Part shown: piece after piece, positions 18,454 to 28,053 of the stretch | Layout: each line of letters starts with the position of its first letter | Numbering within the stretch: the first letter of the stretch is position 1 | From: Halomonas caseinilytica | GTDB taxonomy: Bacteria; Pseudomonadota; Gammaproteobacteria; Pseudomonadales; Halomonadaceae | Assembly: GCF_001662305.1 (NCBI RefSeq) | Contig: NZ_BDEP01000006.1 | Coordinates: 55,433-119,432 of the forward strand | Length of the DNA: 64,000 nucleotides | Reading direction: 5' to 3' | Notes under the pieces: generated by a model | Told to the model about the DNA's origin: nothing | Databases searched by the model: none | The model's input: only the letters and a program-made list of their open reading frames with translations | Program-made: the position numbers and the translations under genes

Positions 18454-18600
18454 AGAGTGAAGAGTGAAGAGTGAAGAGTGAAGAGTCCAAGGCTAGCCCC
18501 GAGGCTTGGGGCATCAAGGTTTTTCTTTCCTCTTCCAGGCACGAAGCGCCATCCTTCTTTCTTCCAGCGGCGCCAGCCGCGATCTTCTTCCGGCGAAGCC
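18441..18600 (+). repeat. Heptad repeat element D (3' end of the RND permease)
   Basis: Six tandem copies of GAGTGAA (18441-18482) overlap the last codons and the stop codon (18451-18453) of the RND permease. They are followed by GGCTAGCCCC (18491-18500), a short GCCCC/GGGGC stem with GGTTTTTCT behind it, and GGCACGAAGCGCCA (18538-18551), the block shared with elements C and E. Pyrimidine-rich TTC repeats run to about 18600, where the rsd gene ends. The right boundary is approximate. Confidence 0.75.
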
Positions 18601-18607
18601 GGGGCCC

Positions 18608-19120
18608 TCAGGCCCTCGGCGAGCTGCCGGCATGAAGTTCGGCGCTGGCGGCGTCGGGGGCGTGAGCAGCGTGCAGACGACCGATCAGGCGGTCCTCCAG
18701 GGAGAAGCGCTCGGTAAGCCCCTTCTGCAAGCGATCAAGCCAGGCGGGCAGGCGCGACATGTAGTACTCGCAACGCGTGGCGCTGCCATAATCCTCGTCG
18801 AAGGCCAGCACCAGCTCGGTGGACATGTCGAGACGTTGCAGCAGGCTATCCGCCAGCGCCAGGGCGGCGTTGTCGTCGAACGCCTCGGCCTCGGCACGCA
18901 GCTGGGGGTAGACTTCAAAGTGGCCGGCACTGATGTAATCCATCAACAGCTCGCTGAAGGCATCGATGCGCGCCTTGTTCAAGGCTTCGAGATCGGCGTC
19001 GCAAGCCTCCTGCAACTCGCGGAAATTCGTCAGCAACGCCCGCCGCTCGGCGAGCCAGCGATCGATCAGTTGATGAACGCCACCCCAGCGTTCCTGCGCG
19101 TTCTTGCAGTCTTCCAGCAT
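18608..19120 (-). CDS. rsd: Regulator of sigma D (Rsd/AlgQ family)
   Basis: This 170-residue protein begins MLEDCKNAQERWGGVHQLID, almost the same N terminus as Pseudomonas AlgQ. It continues with the family's RWLAERRALL, DAFSELLMDYISAGHFEVYP and LEDRLI. Rsd/AlgQ binds the housekeeping sigma factor RpoD, which favours alternative sigma factors; in Pseudomonas AlgQ influences alginate and siderophore genes. The last 15 residues are Ala/Ser-rich and border repeat element D. dsbB lies 63 bp upstream in the same direction, and this algQ-dsbB neighbourhood is also found in Pseudomonas. Confidence 0.9.
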   Translation of the reverse strand: MLEDCKNAQERWGGVHQLIDRWLAERRALLTNFRELQEACDADLEALNKARIDAFSELLMDYISAGHFEVYPQLRAEAEAFDDNAALALADSLLQRLDMSTELVLAFDEDYGSATRCEYYMSRLPAWLDRLQKGLTERFSLEDRLIGRLHAAHAPDAASAELHAGSSPRA

Positions 19121-19183
19121 GGGTGTCTCCCTCGAGTGGACCGCCGACCTTGAGCAACAGACTCACCCCTGCCGGTGGCACTG

Positions 19184-19735
19184 TCAATCCCGATCGGGTA
19201 CCCCCTGCCAACGATAGCCATGGTCGCGACGCAATGATTTCACCAGCAGCCCCAGGGGCGCCAGCATCAGCACCACGAATCCGATCAAGGTCCAGCCGGG
19301 CAACGACAGGCCCAGCAGGCTCGCGCTCACCTCGGCGCACTCGCCCGAGCCGGTCAGCACCGTGGCCAGCACTTCGCGCAATGGCAGGATTTCCATCATG
19401 TAGTCGAGCCCCGGGCCACAGCTCGGCACCTGATCCGCCGGCAACGACTGCAACCAAAGGTGGCGGCCGGCCAGGCCAATCCCGGTGCCGACTGCCACCA
19501 CGCCCAGGAGCCCATAGAGCGCCGCGCCGGCACGCCCCTTCGGGTCATGCCAGGCGGCGAGCGCGAACACTACGCCTGCGACGATCACGGCCACCCGCTG
19601 AAAGATGCACAGCGGACAAGGCTCCAGGCCGGCGCCATGCTCCAGCCCCAGGGCCACCGCCATCATCAGCACGCAGAACGCCAATCCCGCCAGGCTCCAG
19701 CGACGCACGCTCCATTCCTCGAGCTCCATTATCAT
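19184..19735 (-). CDS. dsbB: Disulfide bond formation protein B
   Basis: This inner-membrane quinone-linked oxidoreductase re-oxidises DsbA. The 183-residue protein has four hydrophobic helices and both periplasmic cysteine pairs: CPLC after GLEP, and a second pair in VPSCGPGLDYMM and GSGECAE. The ATG (19735) overlaps the gshA stop codon (ATGA), so translation is coupled; the second ATG six bases in is equally possible. The pairing of glutathione synthesis with disulfide formation is a thematic link, not proof of joint control. Confidence 0.93.
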   Translation of the reverse strand: MIMELEEWSVRRWSLAGLAFCVLMMAVALGLEHGAGLEPCPLCIFQRVAVIVAGVVFALAAWHDPKGRAGAALYGLLGVVAVGTGIGLAGRHLWLQSLPADQVPSCGPGLDYMMEILPLREVLATVLTGSGECAEVSASLLGLSLPGWTLIGFVVLMLAPLGLLVKSLRRDHGYRWQGVPDRD

Positions 19736-21360
19736 GATTGGCCTCCCGCGGCTCTCAATGGCGTCAAGGCCCGGGATTCCCGGGCACGGTCAAAGTAGTC
19801 GGCCAGGAAGTCACTGAAGCTCTCGCTTTCTGCCGCTTCTATTTCTCCCTGCTGCTGGTGCGAGGTTTCCACCAACTGATCGAAGAGCGCCGAACGGGCC
19901 GGCCCGATGGGTTCATCCCGAAGCTGCTCGGCCTGCTCCCGGGCCAAGTCCATGATGACATCGACGAATTCCCCGCCCTCCTGCTCCAGGCGTTTCAGCA
20001 GGCGGCCGGAAGGCGTTAGCGTCGGGTCATCGAGCCAGGGCGTCAGCTCGGCCAGGGCCTCGGCATGCGGCGCCCCCTCCTCCAGCCGATCGAGCAGCAT
20101 GGCGACCTCGCGCAGCTCGACGAAGATCTCGTGCCCCCAGTCGGCGATGGAACGCTTGCGGCCATGGTGATCCAGGCGCAGTTCGGGATCGCGCCCGCGC
20201 GACACGACCAGTCGACGATTGTCGTCGAGATGCTCGCATTCCTCGTCGGTGATCCAGGGGCTTTCCGAGAGCAGGCACCACATCAGGAAGGTATCGACGA
20301 AGCGGCTCCGGGTGGCATCGAAGCCCAGGGGATCGAAGGGATCGAGATCGAGACAGCGCACCTCGATGTACTCGACACCCCGCGCTTCCAGCGCCTGGCT
20401 CGGCGTCTCGTCGTGCCGCGCGACTCGCTTGGGGCGGATGTCGCTGTAGTATTCGTTCTCGATCTGCAGGATATTGGCATTGAGCTGTTGCCAAGCGTCG
20501 CCGTCGCCTTTCACACCCAGCGCGCCATAGTCGGGCCAGGGGGTCGAGATGGCATGTCGCAGGGTGTTGACGTAGTTGGACAGCGAGTTGAAACAGATCT
20601 TGAGCTGCGCCTGTACCTTGTTCTGGTAGCCCAGATCGGACATCCGCAGGCTGGTCGCATAGGGCGAGACCAGGGTGTGCTCGCCATGGGGCCTGAGCCC
20701 TTCCGGCACACGACCATCGGGCAGGAAGCTGCGATCCACCGCCGGCGAGGCCCCGAACAGATAGAGCAGCAGCCAGCTATGGCGACGGAAGTTGCGGATC
20801 AGGTCGAAGTAACGCGACGAGCGGTAATCCTGCATGGACGTCTGCTCATCGCCGTCCAGCGTCTTGAGCAGCGCCCAGAAATCGTCCGGCAGGGAGACGT
20901 TGTAATGCACGCCGGCAATGGCCTGCATGATGCGCCCGTAACGCACGTCCAGCCCCTTGCGGTAGACATGCTTCATCATGCCCACGTTGGAACGGCCGTA
21001 ATCGGCAATGGGAATGCTCTCGTTGCCGTCGAGCCGGGCCGGCATGCTGGCCGGCCAGATCAGCTCGCCGTTCAGGCGGCGATAACTGAACCGATGCAGG
21101 TCGGCGAGAAAGGCCAGCGCCTCCTCGGGCCGGCTGTAGACCGGCGTGATGTACTCGAGCAATGCCTCGGAATAATCCGTGGTGATATGCGGATGGGTCA
21201 GCTTCGAGCCGAAATCGGCGGGATGCGGCGTCTGGGCGATGCGCCCTTCGGCGTCGACGCGTAATCCCTCTTTCTCGATGCCTCGTCGCAGGCGGCCGAA
21301 GCGCCCCTGGCTGGCCGGCCCGCTGAGTCGTTCGATGAGGGTGGAGAGCGATTCGGACAA
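19732..21360 (-). CDS. gshA: Glutamate-cysteine ligase
   Basis: This enzyme makes gamma-glutamylcysteine from glutamate, cysteine and ATP, the first step of glutathione synthesis. The 542-residue protein is of the proteobacterial GshA type, with GIEKEGLRV at the N terminus, THPHITTDYSEALLEYITPV, and the central IEVRCLDLDPFDPLG. A TTG start at 21360 gives the MSESLSTLIERLSG N terminus; the next in-frame ATG is far inside. Only a weak ribosome-binding site is seen. It is the first gene of gshA-dsbB. Confidence 0.95.
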   Translation of the reverse strand: MSESLSTLIERLSGPASQGRFGRLRRGIEKEGLRVDAEGRIAQTPHPADFGSKLTHPHITTDYSEALLEYITPVYSRPEEALAFLADLHRFSYRRLNGELIWPASMPARLDGNESIPIADYGRSNVGMMKHVYRKGLDVRYGRIMQAIAGVHYNVSLPDDFWALLKTLDGDEQTSMQDYRSSRYFDLIRNFRRHSWLLLYLFGASPAVDRSFLPDGRVPEGLRPHGEHTLVSPYATSLRMSDLGYQNKVQAQLKICFNSLSNYVNTLRHAISTPWPDYGALGVKGDGDAWQQLNANILQIENEYYSDIRPKRVARHDETPSQALEARGVEYIEVRCLDLDPFDPLGFDATRSRFVDTFLMWCLLSESPWITDEECEHLDDNRRLVVSRGRDPELRLDHHGRKRSIADWGHEIFVELREVAMLLDRLEEGAPHAEALAELTPWLDDPTLTPSGRLLKRLEQEGGEFVDVIMDLAREQAEQLRDEPIGPARSALFDQLVETSHQQQGEIEAAESESFSDFLADYFDRARESRALTPLRAAGGQS

Positions 21361-21591
21361 GATGACACCCCATGTCGTGGCGGCCGGTCGGGCGAACGGC
21401 CGGCTTCCCGGTTATCGGTCAGGCGCCGCGGCACCCATAGAATTCCAGATTATGGCGCCGAAACACGGCGATTCAAGGCTGCCGGCCCAGCGGCGGAATA
21501 TCGAGCCATGCACGGCTCGGTATGCCTCACCGTATCCTGCGGCTCGCCGCGGGGCTTGCCAGACCTTGCCTGCAAGATTTTCGAATCGTGC

Positions 21592-23946
21592 CTAGCCATC
21601 GCGCTTGGCCTTGAGCAACGCCGCTCCCAGGGCACCGAGCTGTCCCTCGTCCCGGGACGCCTGTCCCTTCGACTTGCCCCCTCCCTTGCGAGGCGCCTTG
21701 CCACGCCCGCGGGACTCACCACCCTTGCGCGGCCCGTCGCTCTCGACCTCGCCCGGCTGATCATCGAGGCGCATGGTCAGACCGATACGCGAACGCTCCA
21801 GATCCACGCTCATGACCTTGACCTTGACGATATCGCCGGCCTTGACGACCGAGCGGGGATCTTCGACGAAGCTGTTGGACAGCGCCGAGATGTGCACCAG
21901 GCCATCCTGGTGGACGCCGATATCGACGAAGGCGCCGAAGTGGGTGACGTTGGTCACGCTGCCTTCCAGCACCATGCCCGGCTCCAGATCCTTGAGCGTC
22001 TCCACGCCTTCGCGGAATTCGGCGGCACGGAATTCGGGACGCGGATCACGACCGGGCTTGTCCAGCTCCTTGAGAATATCGTTGACGGTGGGCACGCCGA
22101 AGCGTTCGTCGGCGAAGTCGGCCGCCTTGAGCGACTTGAGAGTCGCGCTGTCGCCGATCAGTCCTGCCAGTTCACGGCCGCTGCGGCTGGCAATGCGTTC
22201 CACCAGCGGGTAGGCCTCGGGGTGCACGGCACTGGCATCCAGCGGATTGTCACCGTTCATGATGCGCAAGAAGCCGGCGCACTGCTCGAAGGTCTTGGGT
22301 CCCAGGCGGCTGACATCCAGCAGCTGACGACGCGAGCGGAAGGCCCCCTCGGCATCACGGCGGGCCACGATGTTCTCGGCCAGCCCGGCGTTGAGGCCGG
22401 CCACCCGCGACAACAGGGCCGAGGACGCCGTATTGAGGTCCACGCCCACGGCGTTGACACAATCCTCGATCACGGCTTCCAGGCTACGCGAGAGCTGAAC
22501 CTGGGAGACATCGTGCTGATACTGGCCCACGCCGATGGACTTGGGCTCGATCTTGACCAGCTCGGCCAGCGGGTCCTGCAGGCGACGGGCGATCGACACC
22601 GCCCCGCGGACGGTCACATCGAGATCCGGCAGTTCACGGGCGGCATATTCCGATGCCGAATAGACCGAGGCACCGGCCTCGCTGACCATCACCTTGGAGA
22701 GTCGTCGCGTCCCGGCCATGGCCTTTACCAGCTCGCCCGCCAGCTTGTCGGTCTCGCGGCTGGCCGTGCCGTTGCCCACGGCAATCAGGGAGACGTCGTG
22801 GGCTTCCACCAGCCTGGCCAGCTCGGCCAGCGACTCCTTCCACTGGTGGCGAGGCGCATGGGGGAAAATGGTCGACTGGTCCAGGAACTGGCCGGTGGCA
22901 CTGACCACGGCCACCTTGCAGCCGGTCCGCAGGCCAGGATCGATGGCCAGGGTCGCCTTGGCACCGGCCGGCGCGGCCAGCAACAGATCCTTGAGATTGG
23001 CGGCAAAGACGCCGATGGCCTCGGTCTCGGCACGTTCGCGCAGACGGCCCATCAGCTCGGTTTCGAGATGGGTGTAGAGCTTGACCCGCCAGGTCCAGCG
23101 CACCACTTCAGCGAGCCAGCGGTCGGCGGCACGTCCTTGATCCCGGATCTCGAAGTGCCTGGCGATGGCCACCTGCGCCGGATGAACGGCGGCCTCTTCC
23201 TCGCCCGGCAGGCGAATGGCCAGCGACAGCACCCCTTCGTTACGCCCTCGGAACATGGCCAGGGCACGATGCGAGGGCACCTTGGCGATGGCCTCGTCAT
23301 GCTCGAAGTAATCGGCAAACTTGGCGCCTTCGCGCTCCTTGCCGTCGATCAGCCGAGCACTGAGCACCCCTTCGCTCCACAGCCGCTCGCGCAATTGCCC
23401 CACCAGCTCAGGGTCCTCGGCGAAACGTTCCATGAGGATCTGCTTGGCGCCGTCCAGCGCCGACTTGGCATCCTCGATGGCCGGAATATCGCCATCCGCC
23501 GCGCGCAGATAACCGGCGGCCTGCTCCTCGGGCGAGAGGGTCGGGTCGGCGAGCAGCGCCTCCGCCAGGGGTTCCAGCCCGGCCTCACGGGCGATCTGCG
23601 CCTTGGTACGACGCTTCTTGCGATACGGCAGGTAGAGGTCTTCCAGGCGCTGCTTGGTGTCGGCCGCGCGGATGCTGGCGGCCAGCGCCTCGGTGAGCTT
23701 GCCTTGTTCGTCGATGCTGGCCAGCACCGCCTCGCGGCGCTCTTCCAGCTCGCGCAGATAACCTAAGCGCTCTTCCAGCTGCCGCAGCTGGGTATCGTCC
23801 AGGCCACCGGTCGCTTCCTTGCGATAACGGGCGATGAAGGGAACGGTGGCACCACCGTCGAGCAATTCCACGGTCGACGCCACCTGGGGCGCGCGAACGC
23901 CGAGTTCCTCGGCGAGACGATCGATGATCTTGGCTTGTGCGTCCAT
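21592..23946 (-). CDS. tex: Tex-family transcription accessory RNA-binding protein
   Basis: This 784-residue protein has the full Tex layout: an N-terminal helical Tex domain ([20 protein letters not shown]), a YqgF-like RNase-fold domain with [17 protein letters not shown] sequence, a helix-hairpin-helix region ([20 protein letters not shown]) and a C-terminal S1 domain ([20 protein letters not shown]). The tail past the S1 domain is basic, Gly/Lys-rich and low complexity. Tex is thought to bind RNA and affect transcription and toxin expression. AAGGA lies 4 nt before the ATG. Confidence 0.94.
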   Translation of the reverse strand: MDAQAKIIDRLAEELGVRAPQVASTVELLDGGATVPFIARYRKEATGGLDDTQLRQLEERLGYLRELEERREAVLASIDEQGKLTEALAASIRAADTKQRLEDLYLPYRKKRRTKAQIAREAGLEPLAEALLADPTLSPEEQAAGYLRAADGDIPAIEDAKSALDGAKQILMERFAEDPELVGQLRERLWSEGVLSARLIDGKEREGAKFADYFEHDEAIAKVPSHRALAMFRGRNEGVLSLAIRLPGEEEAAVHPAQVAIARHFEIRDQGRAADRWLAEVVRWTWRVKLYTHLETELMGRLRERAETEAIGVFAANLKDLLLAAPAGAKATLAIDPGLRTGCKVAVVSATGQFLDQSTIFPHAPRHQWKESLAELARLVEAHDVSLIAVGNGTASRETDKLAGELVKAMAGTRRLSKVMVSEAGASVYSASEYAARELPDLDVTVRGAVSIARRLQDPLAELVKIEPKSIGVGQYQHDVSQVQLSRSLEAVIEDCVNAVGVDLNTASSALLSRVAGLNAGLAENIVARRDAEGAFRSRRQLLDVSRLGPKTFEQCAGFLRIMNGDNPLDASAVHPEAYPLVERIASRSGRELAGLIGDSATLKSLKAADFADERFGVPTVNDILKELDKPGRDPRPEFRAAEFREGVETLKDLEPGMVLEGSVTNVTHFGAFVDIGVHQDGLVHISALSNSFVEDPRSVVKAGDIVKVKVMSVDLERSRIGLTMRLDDQPGEVESDGPRKGGESRGRGKAPRKGGGKSKGQASRDEGQLGALGAALLKAKRDG

Positions 23947-24087
23947 GAAGTCCTTGGCAATCCAGGTCCAGATGATCGCGACAAGGTATCACAAGCCCGT
24001 CGCTGACGGCAGACGCTATCGGCAGGCCACTATCCGGGGGCGAGATACACCAGGCAAGTGCTCACCGCTCACGCCCCGAGTTTCGTC

Positions 24088-24879
24088 TCAGCGCTGCCCC
24101 GCCCCTCGCTGCCGTACCGCCTCGAACAGGCAGATGCCGGTGGCCACCGACACATTGAGGCTGGCCACCTGTCCTGCCATGGGCAACTTGACCAGGCCAT
24201 CGCAGGCTTCCCGGGTCAGCCGCCGCATGCCCTTGCCTTCGGCGCCCATCACCAGTGCCGTGGCGCCGGTGAAGTCCGCATCATACAACTCCGCCTCGGC
24301 CTCTCCAGCAGTGCCTGTCACCCAGACGCCCATCTCCTTCATCCGGGCGAGCGCACGCGCCAGATTGGTCACTCGATAGACGGGCACGCTCTCGGCAGCC
24401 CCGCAGGCCACCTTGCGCACCGTGGCATTGAGCGGCGCGGCCCGATCCTTGGGCACCACCACGCCATGGGCGCCGGCGGCATCGGCACTGCGCAGACAAG
24501 CGCCGAAATTGTGCACATCGGTGATGCCATCGAGCACCAGCAGCAGCGGCGCGGCCTCGGCCGACCAGCCCTGGAGACGGTGCCAGAGCGATGCTTCGGG
24601 TTCGAAGGCCAAGGGCGGGCAGAAGGCCACCACGCCCTGGTGCACGGCGCCCTGGGCGAGACGATCGAGGCTGTCACGCGGCTGTGTCACCACCTTGACG
24701 TTGCCGTCGCGGGCGAGCGCGACCAGCTCGGCCAGACGCTCGGATGCGTCACCGTCCTGGACCCAGAGCTCGCGAGGCATCTCGCCACGTTCGATCAGGG
24801 CGCGCACGGCGTGAACGCCATAGACCGCATCTAGCCCGCCGGGGGCCTGGGCCCCTCGGCGGCGGGAGTGCTTGCTCAT
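24088..24879 (-). CDS. rlmB: 23S rRNA (guanosine-2251-2'-O)-methyltransferase
   Basis: This SpoU-family enzyme uses SAM to methylate G2251 in the peptidyl-transferase P loop of 23S rRNA. The 263-residue protein shows an N-terminal substrate-binding domain (VYGVHAVRALIER) and a C-terminal trefoil-knot methyltransferase domain. Motifs are DGITDVHNFGACLRSADAAG, ALVMGAEGKGMRRLT and LPMAGQVASLNVSVATGI. It is 35 bp downstream of rnr, the same rnr-rlmB order as in E. coli. Confidence 0.95.
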   Translation of the reverse strand: MSKHSRRRGAQAPGGLDAVYGVHAVRALIERGEMPRELWVQDGDASERLAELVALARDGNVKVVTQPRDSLDRLAQGAVHQGVVAFCPPLAFEPEASLWHRLQGWSAEAAPLLLVLDGITDVHNFGACLRSADAAGAHGVVVPKDRAAPLNATVRKVACGAAESVPVYRVTNLARALARMKEMGVWVTGTAGEAEAELYDADFTGATALVMGAEGKGMRRLTREACDGLVKLPMAGQVASLNVSVATGICLFEAVRQRGAGQR

Positions 24880-24914
24880 GAGAAATGTCTCGTCGCTGGA
24901 AGAGGCCTCACCGC

Positions 24915-27344
24915 TCAGCGGCGACGCGGACCACGGCGGCGGCGCTTCTTGCCGCCCTCTTCGCCCTTGTGGCTGCCATCGTTGCCCTTGCCGCCATCGT
25001 TGCCCTTGCCGCCGTCGTTGCCCTTGGCATGTGACGGGGCCTTCGGCTTGTCGGCGGCGTCATTGCGCTTGGAGCGGCGCTTGGGCGCGCGGCGCGGACG
25101 CGGCTTCTCGTCGGCCAGCTCGAAATCGATCTTGCGGTCGTCCAGATCGACCCGTGCCACCTGGACGGTCACGCCGTCGCCGAGCCGATAGCTCATGCCG
25201 CTGCGCTCGCCCTTGAGGCGATGCTTCTCCGGCTCGTAGTGGTAGTAGTCGGAAGGCAGCGAAGTGACGTGCACCAGCCCCTCGACATACACCTCATCGA
25301 GGCGCACGAAGATGCCGAACTGGGTCACCGAGGCAATGGTACCTTCATAGACCTCGCCCAGCTTGTCGGACATGAACTCGCACTTGAGCCAGCCCTCCAC
25401 GTCGCGTGTGGCGTCGTCGGCACGGCGCTCGGTCATCGAGCAATGCTCACCCAGCTCCAGCATCTGCTCGAAGGTATAGGGGCACCACTTGCTGGGTGGC
25501 TCCACCGGCGGATTCTCGGCACGCAGCACGGTGTTGGTCTGGCGCGGTCCACGGATCACCGAACGAATGGCCCGGTGCACGAGCAGGTCCGGGTAGCGGC
25601 GAATCGGCGACGTGAAGTGCGCATAAGCCGGATAGGCCAGGCCGAAGTGCCCCTCGTTCTGGGGCGAATAGACCGCCTGGCTCATGGAGCGCAGCATGAC
25701 CGTCTGGATGATGTCGGCGTCATCGCGCCCCTTGATCGTCTCGGCCAGGTCCCGGTAATCCTGCGGCGTCGGCTCGTCACCGCCGCCCAGCGAGAGCCCG
25801 AGCTCGGCCAGGAACAAGCGCAGCTTGTCGAGACGCTCCGGCGAGGGGCGTTCATGAATGCGATACAGCGCCGGCAGGTCATGCTTGTCGAGGAAGCGAG
25901 CGGTGGCGACGTTGGCCGCCAGCATGCACTCCTCGATGATCTTGTGGGCATCGTTGCGAGAACGCGGCACGATCTTCTCGATCTTGCGCTCGTCATTGAA
26001 GACGATGGCCGTCTCGGTGGTCTCGAAGTCGATGGCGCCGCGCTCCTCCCGAGCCTGGCGCAACACCTTGTAGAGCGAATGCAGGTTCTTCAGCGACGGC
26101 ACCAGGTCACGATACTGCTCGCGCAGCGCATCGGCCTCTTCTCCCTCATCCTCGAGGATCGAGGCGACCTTGTTGTAGGTCAGCCGGGCGTGGGAGCGGA
26201 AGACCGCTTCGAAGAAACGATACCGGCTGATGGCGCCGCTCTTGGAGATATTCATCTCGCAGACCAGGGCCAGGCGGTCGACATCGGGATTCAGGGAGCA
26301 CAGGCCATTGGAGAGCAGCTCCGGCAGCATCGGCACTACCTGCCCCGGGAAGTACACCGAGTTGCCGCGGGCGATGGCTTCCTGATCCAAGGGGCTGCCC
26401 GGACGCACATAGTGGGAAACGTCGGCGATGGCCACCAGCAGCTTCCAGCTACCGGACTTGGTCTTCCAGGCGCAGACGGCATCGTCGAAGTCCTTGGCGG
26501 ACTCGTCGTCGATGGTCACCAGGGGATAGTCACGCAAGTCGATCCGCTGCTGCTTGTCGTCCTCGGCCACCTCGTCGGACATGCTGGCGATCTGGTCCAG
26601 CACTTCCGGGGGAAACTCCGAGGGAATCTCGTAGCTGCGCAGGGCGATGTCGATTTCCATGCCGGGATCCATGCGCTCGCCGAGCACCTCGCTGACCTCG
26701 CCGACCGGCTGCACGCGGGTATCGGGTTGCTTGACGATGTTCGCCGAGACCACCTGTCCATCCTGTGCACCGCCATTGGCGTTATGCGGGATGATCACTT
26801 CCTGGGTGATACGCGAGTTCTCGGGAATCAACACCCCGAACTCGGGCGTGTTCTGACGATATACGCCAACAATGGTCTGGGTATTGCGCGCCAGCACCTC
26901 GACGATGGTCGCCTCGTCACGTCCGCGCCGATCGCGCCCGCTGATGCGCACCAGCACATGATCATCATGGAAGACGCGACGCATCTGGCGCGGCGGTATC
27001 ACCAGGTCGGGTTTCTTGCCATCGTCGCGCAGCAGAAAGCCGAAACCGTCACGATGGCCAAGCACCTTGCCCTTGATCAGATCGAGCTTGTCGATCAGGG
27101 CATAGGCGCCGCGGCGATTGCGCAGCACCTGCCCATCGCGCTCCATGGCCGCCAGTCGCCGACGTACCGCTTCCTGGAGGTCCTCGTCCTCGAGGCCCAG
27201 CATCTGGCTCATGGCCTCGTGGGTGATGGGTTTGCCGCATTCTTCCAGGCGCGCCAACAGGTATTCGCGACTGGGAGCGGGCTTGTCGTACTTGTGGGCC
27301 TCGCGACTGGCGTGCGCGTCGTCTTCGAGCGTCCAGTGGGTCAT
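24915..27344 (-). CDS. rnr: Ribonuclease R
   Basis: This processive 3'-5' exoribonuclease degrades structured RNA and takes part in rRNA and mRNA quality control. The 809-residue product has cold-shock domains, the RNB catalytic domain (DDAVCAW with catalytic acidic residues, then RYPDLLVHRAI) and a C-terminal S1 domain (YEGTIASVTQFGIFVRLDEVYV). The tail is lysine- and arginine-rich and includes a repeated KGNDGG unit. The ATG at 27344 (MTHWTLEDD) with AAGGA upstream is preferred to the longer frame. It is upstream of rlmB. Confidence 0.94.
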   Translation of the reverse strand: MTHWTLEDDAHASREAHKYDKPAPSREYLLARLEECGKPITHEAMSQMLGLEDEDLQEAVRRRLAAMERDGQVLRNRRGAYALIDKLDLIKGKVLGHRDGFGFLLRDDGKKPDLVIPPRQMRRVFHDDHVLVRISGRDRRGRDEATIVEVLARNTQTIVGVYRQNTPEFGVLIPENSRITQEVIIPHNANGGAQDGQVVSANIVKQPDTRVQPVGEVSEVLGERMDPGMEIDIALRSYEIPSEFPPEVLDQIASMSDEVAEDDKQQRIDLRDYPLVTIDDESAKDFDDAVCAWKTKSGSWKLLVAIADVSHYVRPGSPLDQEAIARGNSVYFPGQVVPMLPELLSNGLCSLNPDVDRLALVCEMNISKSGAISRYRFFEAVFRSHARLTYNKVASILEDEGEEADALREQYRDLVPSLKNLHSLYKVLRQAREERGAIDFETTETAIVFNDERKIEKIVPRSRNDAHKIIEECMLAANVATARFLDKHDLPALYRIHERPSPERLDKLRLFLAELGLSLGGGDEPTPQDYRDLAETIKGRDDADIIQTVMLRSMSQAVYSPQNEGHFGLAYPAYAHFTSPIRRYPDLLVHRAIRSVIRGPRQTNTVLRAENPPVEPPSKWCPYTFEQMLELGEHCSMTERRADDATRDVEGWLKCEFMSDKLGEVYEGTIASVTQFGIFVRLDEVYVEGLVHVTSLPSDYYHYEPEKHRLKGERSGMSYRLGDGVTVQVARVDLDDRKIDFELADEKPRPRRAPKRRSKRNDAADKPKAPSHAKGNDGGKGNDGGKGNDGSHKGEEGGKKRRRRGPRRR
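24981..25028 (-). repeat. 18-bp in-frame tandem repeat in rnr
   Basis: Two full copies of an 18-bp unit (24981-24998 and 24999-25016, one mismatch) and a partial third encode the repeated hexapeptide KGNDGG in the RNase R tail. Because the unit is a multiple of 3, copy-number change would keep the reading frame. Confidence 0.75.
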
Positions 27345-27539
27345 GCGGGGAGCATCCTTGGCAGGGTCGGGGACGGCATGCGTTGCGTGACGCGCGGGTG
27401 CCGCGGGCAATCGTTGTGGCAATCGGAATATGGTGTCATGGGCGGCAGTATAGCGCCGCCACGCCCATCACCCAACCATACTGCAACTATACCAAGAGAC
27501 CAGCGCGTCTCAGCCCGCACTCGAGCACGCACACGGGGC

Positions 27540-27567
27540 TTGCATTATCGCCAGAATTCGGTAACAT
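27540..27567 (+). promoter_or_regulatory. Promoter of the tRNA-Leu cluster
   Basis: TTGCAT (27540-27545) and TAACAT (27562-27567) are 16 nt apart and 11 nt upstream of the first mature tRNA. The GC-rich sequence after the -10 box is typical of stringently controlled stable-RNA promoters. Confidence 0.6.
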
Positions 27568-27578
27568 ACGCGCCACTT

Positions 27579-27665
27579 GCCCAGATGGCGGAATTGGTAG
27601 ACGCGCTAGCTTCAGGTGCTAGTGTCCTTACGGACGTGGAGGTTCAAGTCCTCTTCTGGGCACCA
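27579..27665 (+). tRNA. tRNA-Leu (CAG), copy 1
   Basis: This 87-nt gene folds as a class II tRNA with a long variable arm (GTCCTTACGGAC). The anticodon loop is TTCAGGT, anticodon CAG, reading CUG. The CCA end is encoded. Base pair 7:66 is A-T here, whereas it is G-C in the two copies downstream. The rest is nearly identical. Confidence 0.96.
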
Positions 27666-27728
27666 TCGATACCCTCTTGATCAGGTTTTGGGTATCATGC
27701 TCTTTATCAGCTCGATTCGTTCGTGTTC

Positions 27729-27815
27729 GCCCAGGTGGCGGAATTGGTAGACGCGCTAGCTTCAGGTGCTAGTGTCCTTACGGACGTGGAGGTTCAAGTC
27801 CTCTCCTGGGCACCA
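27729..27815 (+). tRNA. tRNA-Leu (CAG), copy 2
   Basis: 87 nt with encoded CCA, same anticodon CAG and same long variable arm as its neighbours. The acceptor stem is GCCCAGG/CCTGGGC, identical to copy 3. It lies 63 nt after copy 1 in the same transcript. Confidence 0.96.
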
Positions 27816-27857
27816 TAATCGCGCCAGCGATGCCCGGAACACGACGATGCATGATGC

Positions 27858-27944
27858 GCCCAGGTGGCGGAATTGGTAGACGCGCTAGCTTCAGGTGCTA
27901 GTGTCCTTACGGACGTGGAGGTTCAAGTCCTCTCCTGGGCACCA
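27858..27944 (+). tRNA. tRNA-Leu (CAG), copy 3
   Basis: 87 nt, identical to copy 2 over the mature region, with encoded CCA and anticodon CAG. It is the last gene of the tandem trio and is followed by a strong terminator. Having three copies fits heavy use of CUG in a GC-rich genome. Confidence 0.96.
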
Positions 27945-27998
27945 CACCCGCGTCATGCAGCTGTGAATGAAAGAGCACCACACGAAGCACCCCACAGG

Positions 27999-28027
27999 AA
28001 ACCGCGACGACAGATCGCGGTTTTTTT
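27999..28027 (+). terminator. Terminator of the tRNA-Leu cluster
   Basis: AAACCGCGA (27999-28007) pairs with TCGCGGTTT (28015-28023), followed by a run of T reaching 28027. It also faces the 3' end of the endonuclease gene, with A residues on the other side. Confidence 0.9.
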
Positions 28028-28053
28028 GTGCCTGAATGTCAGCGTCCCGACAG

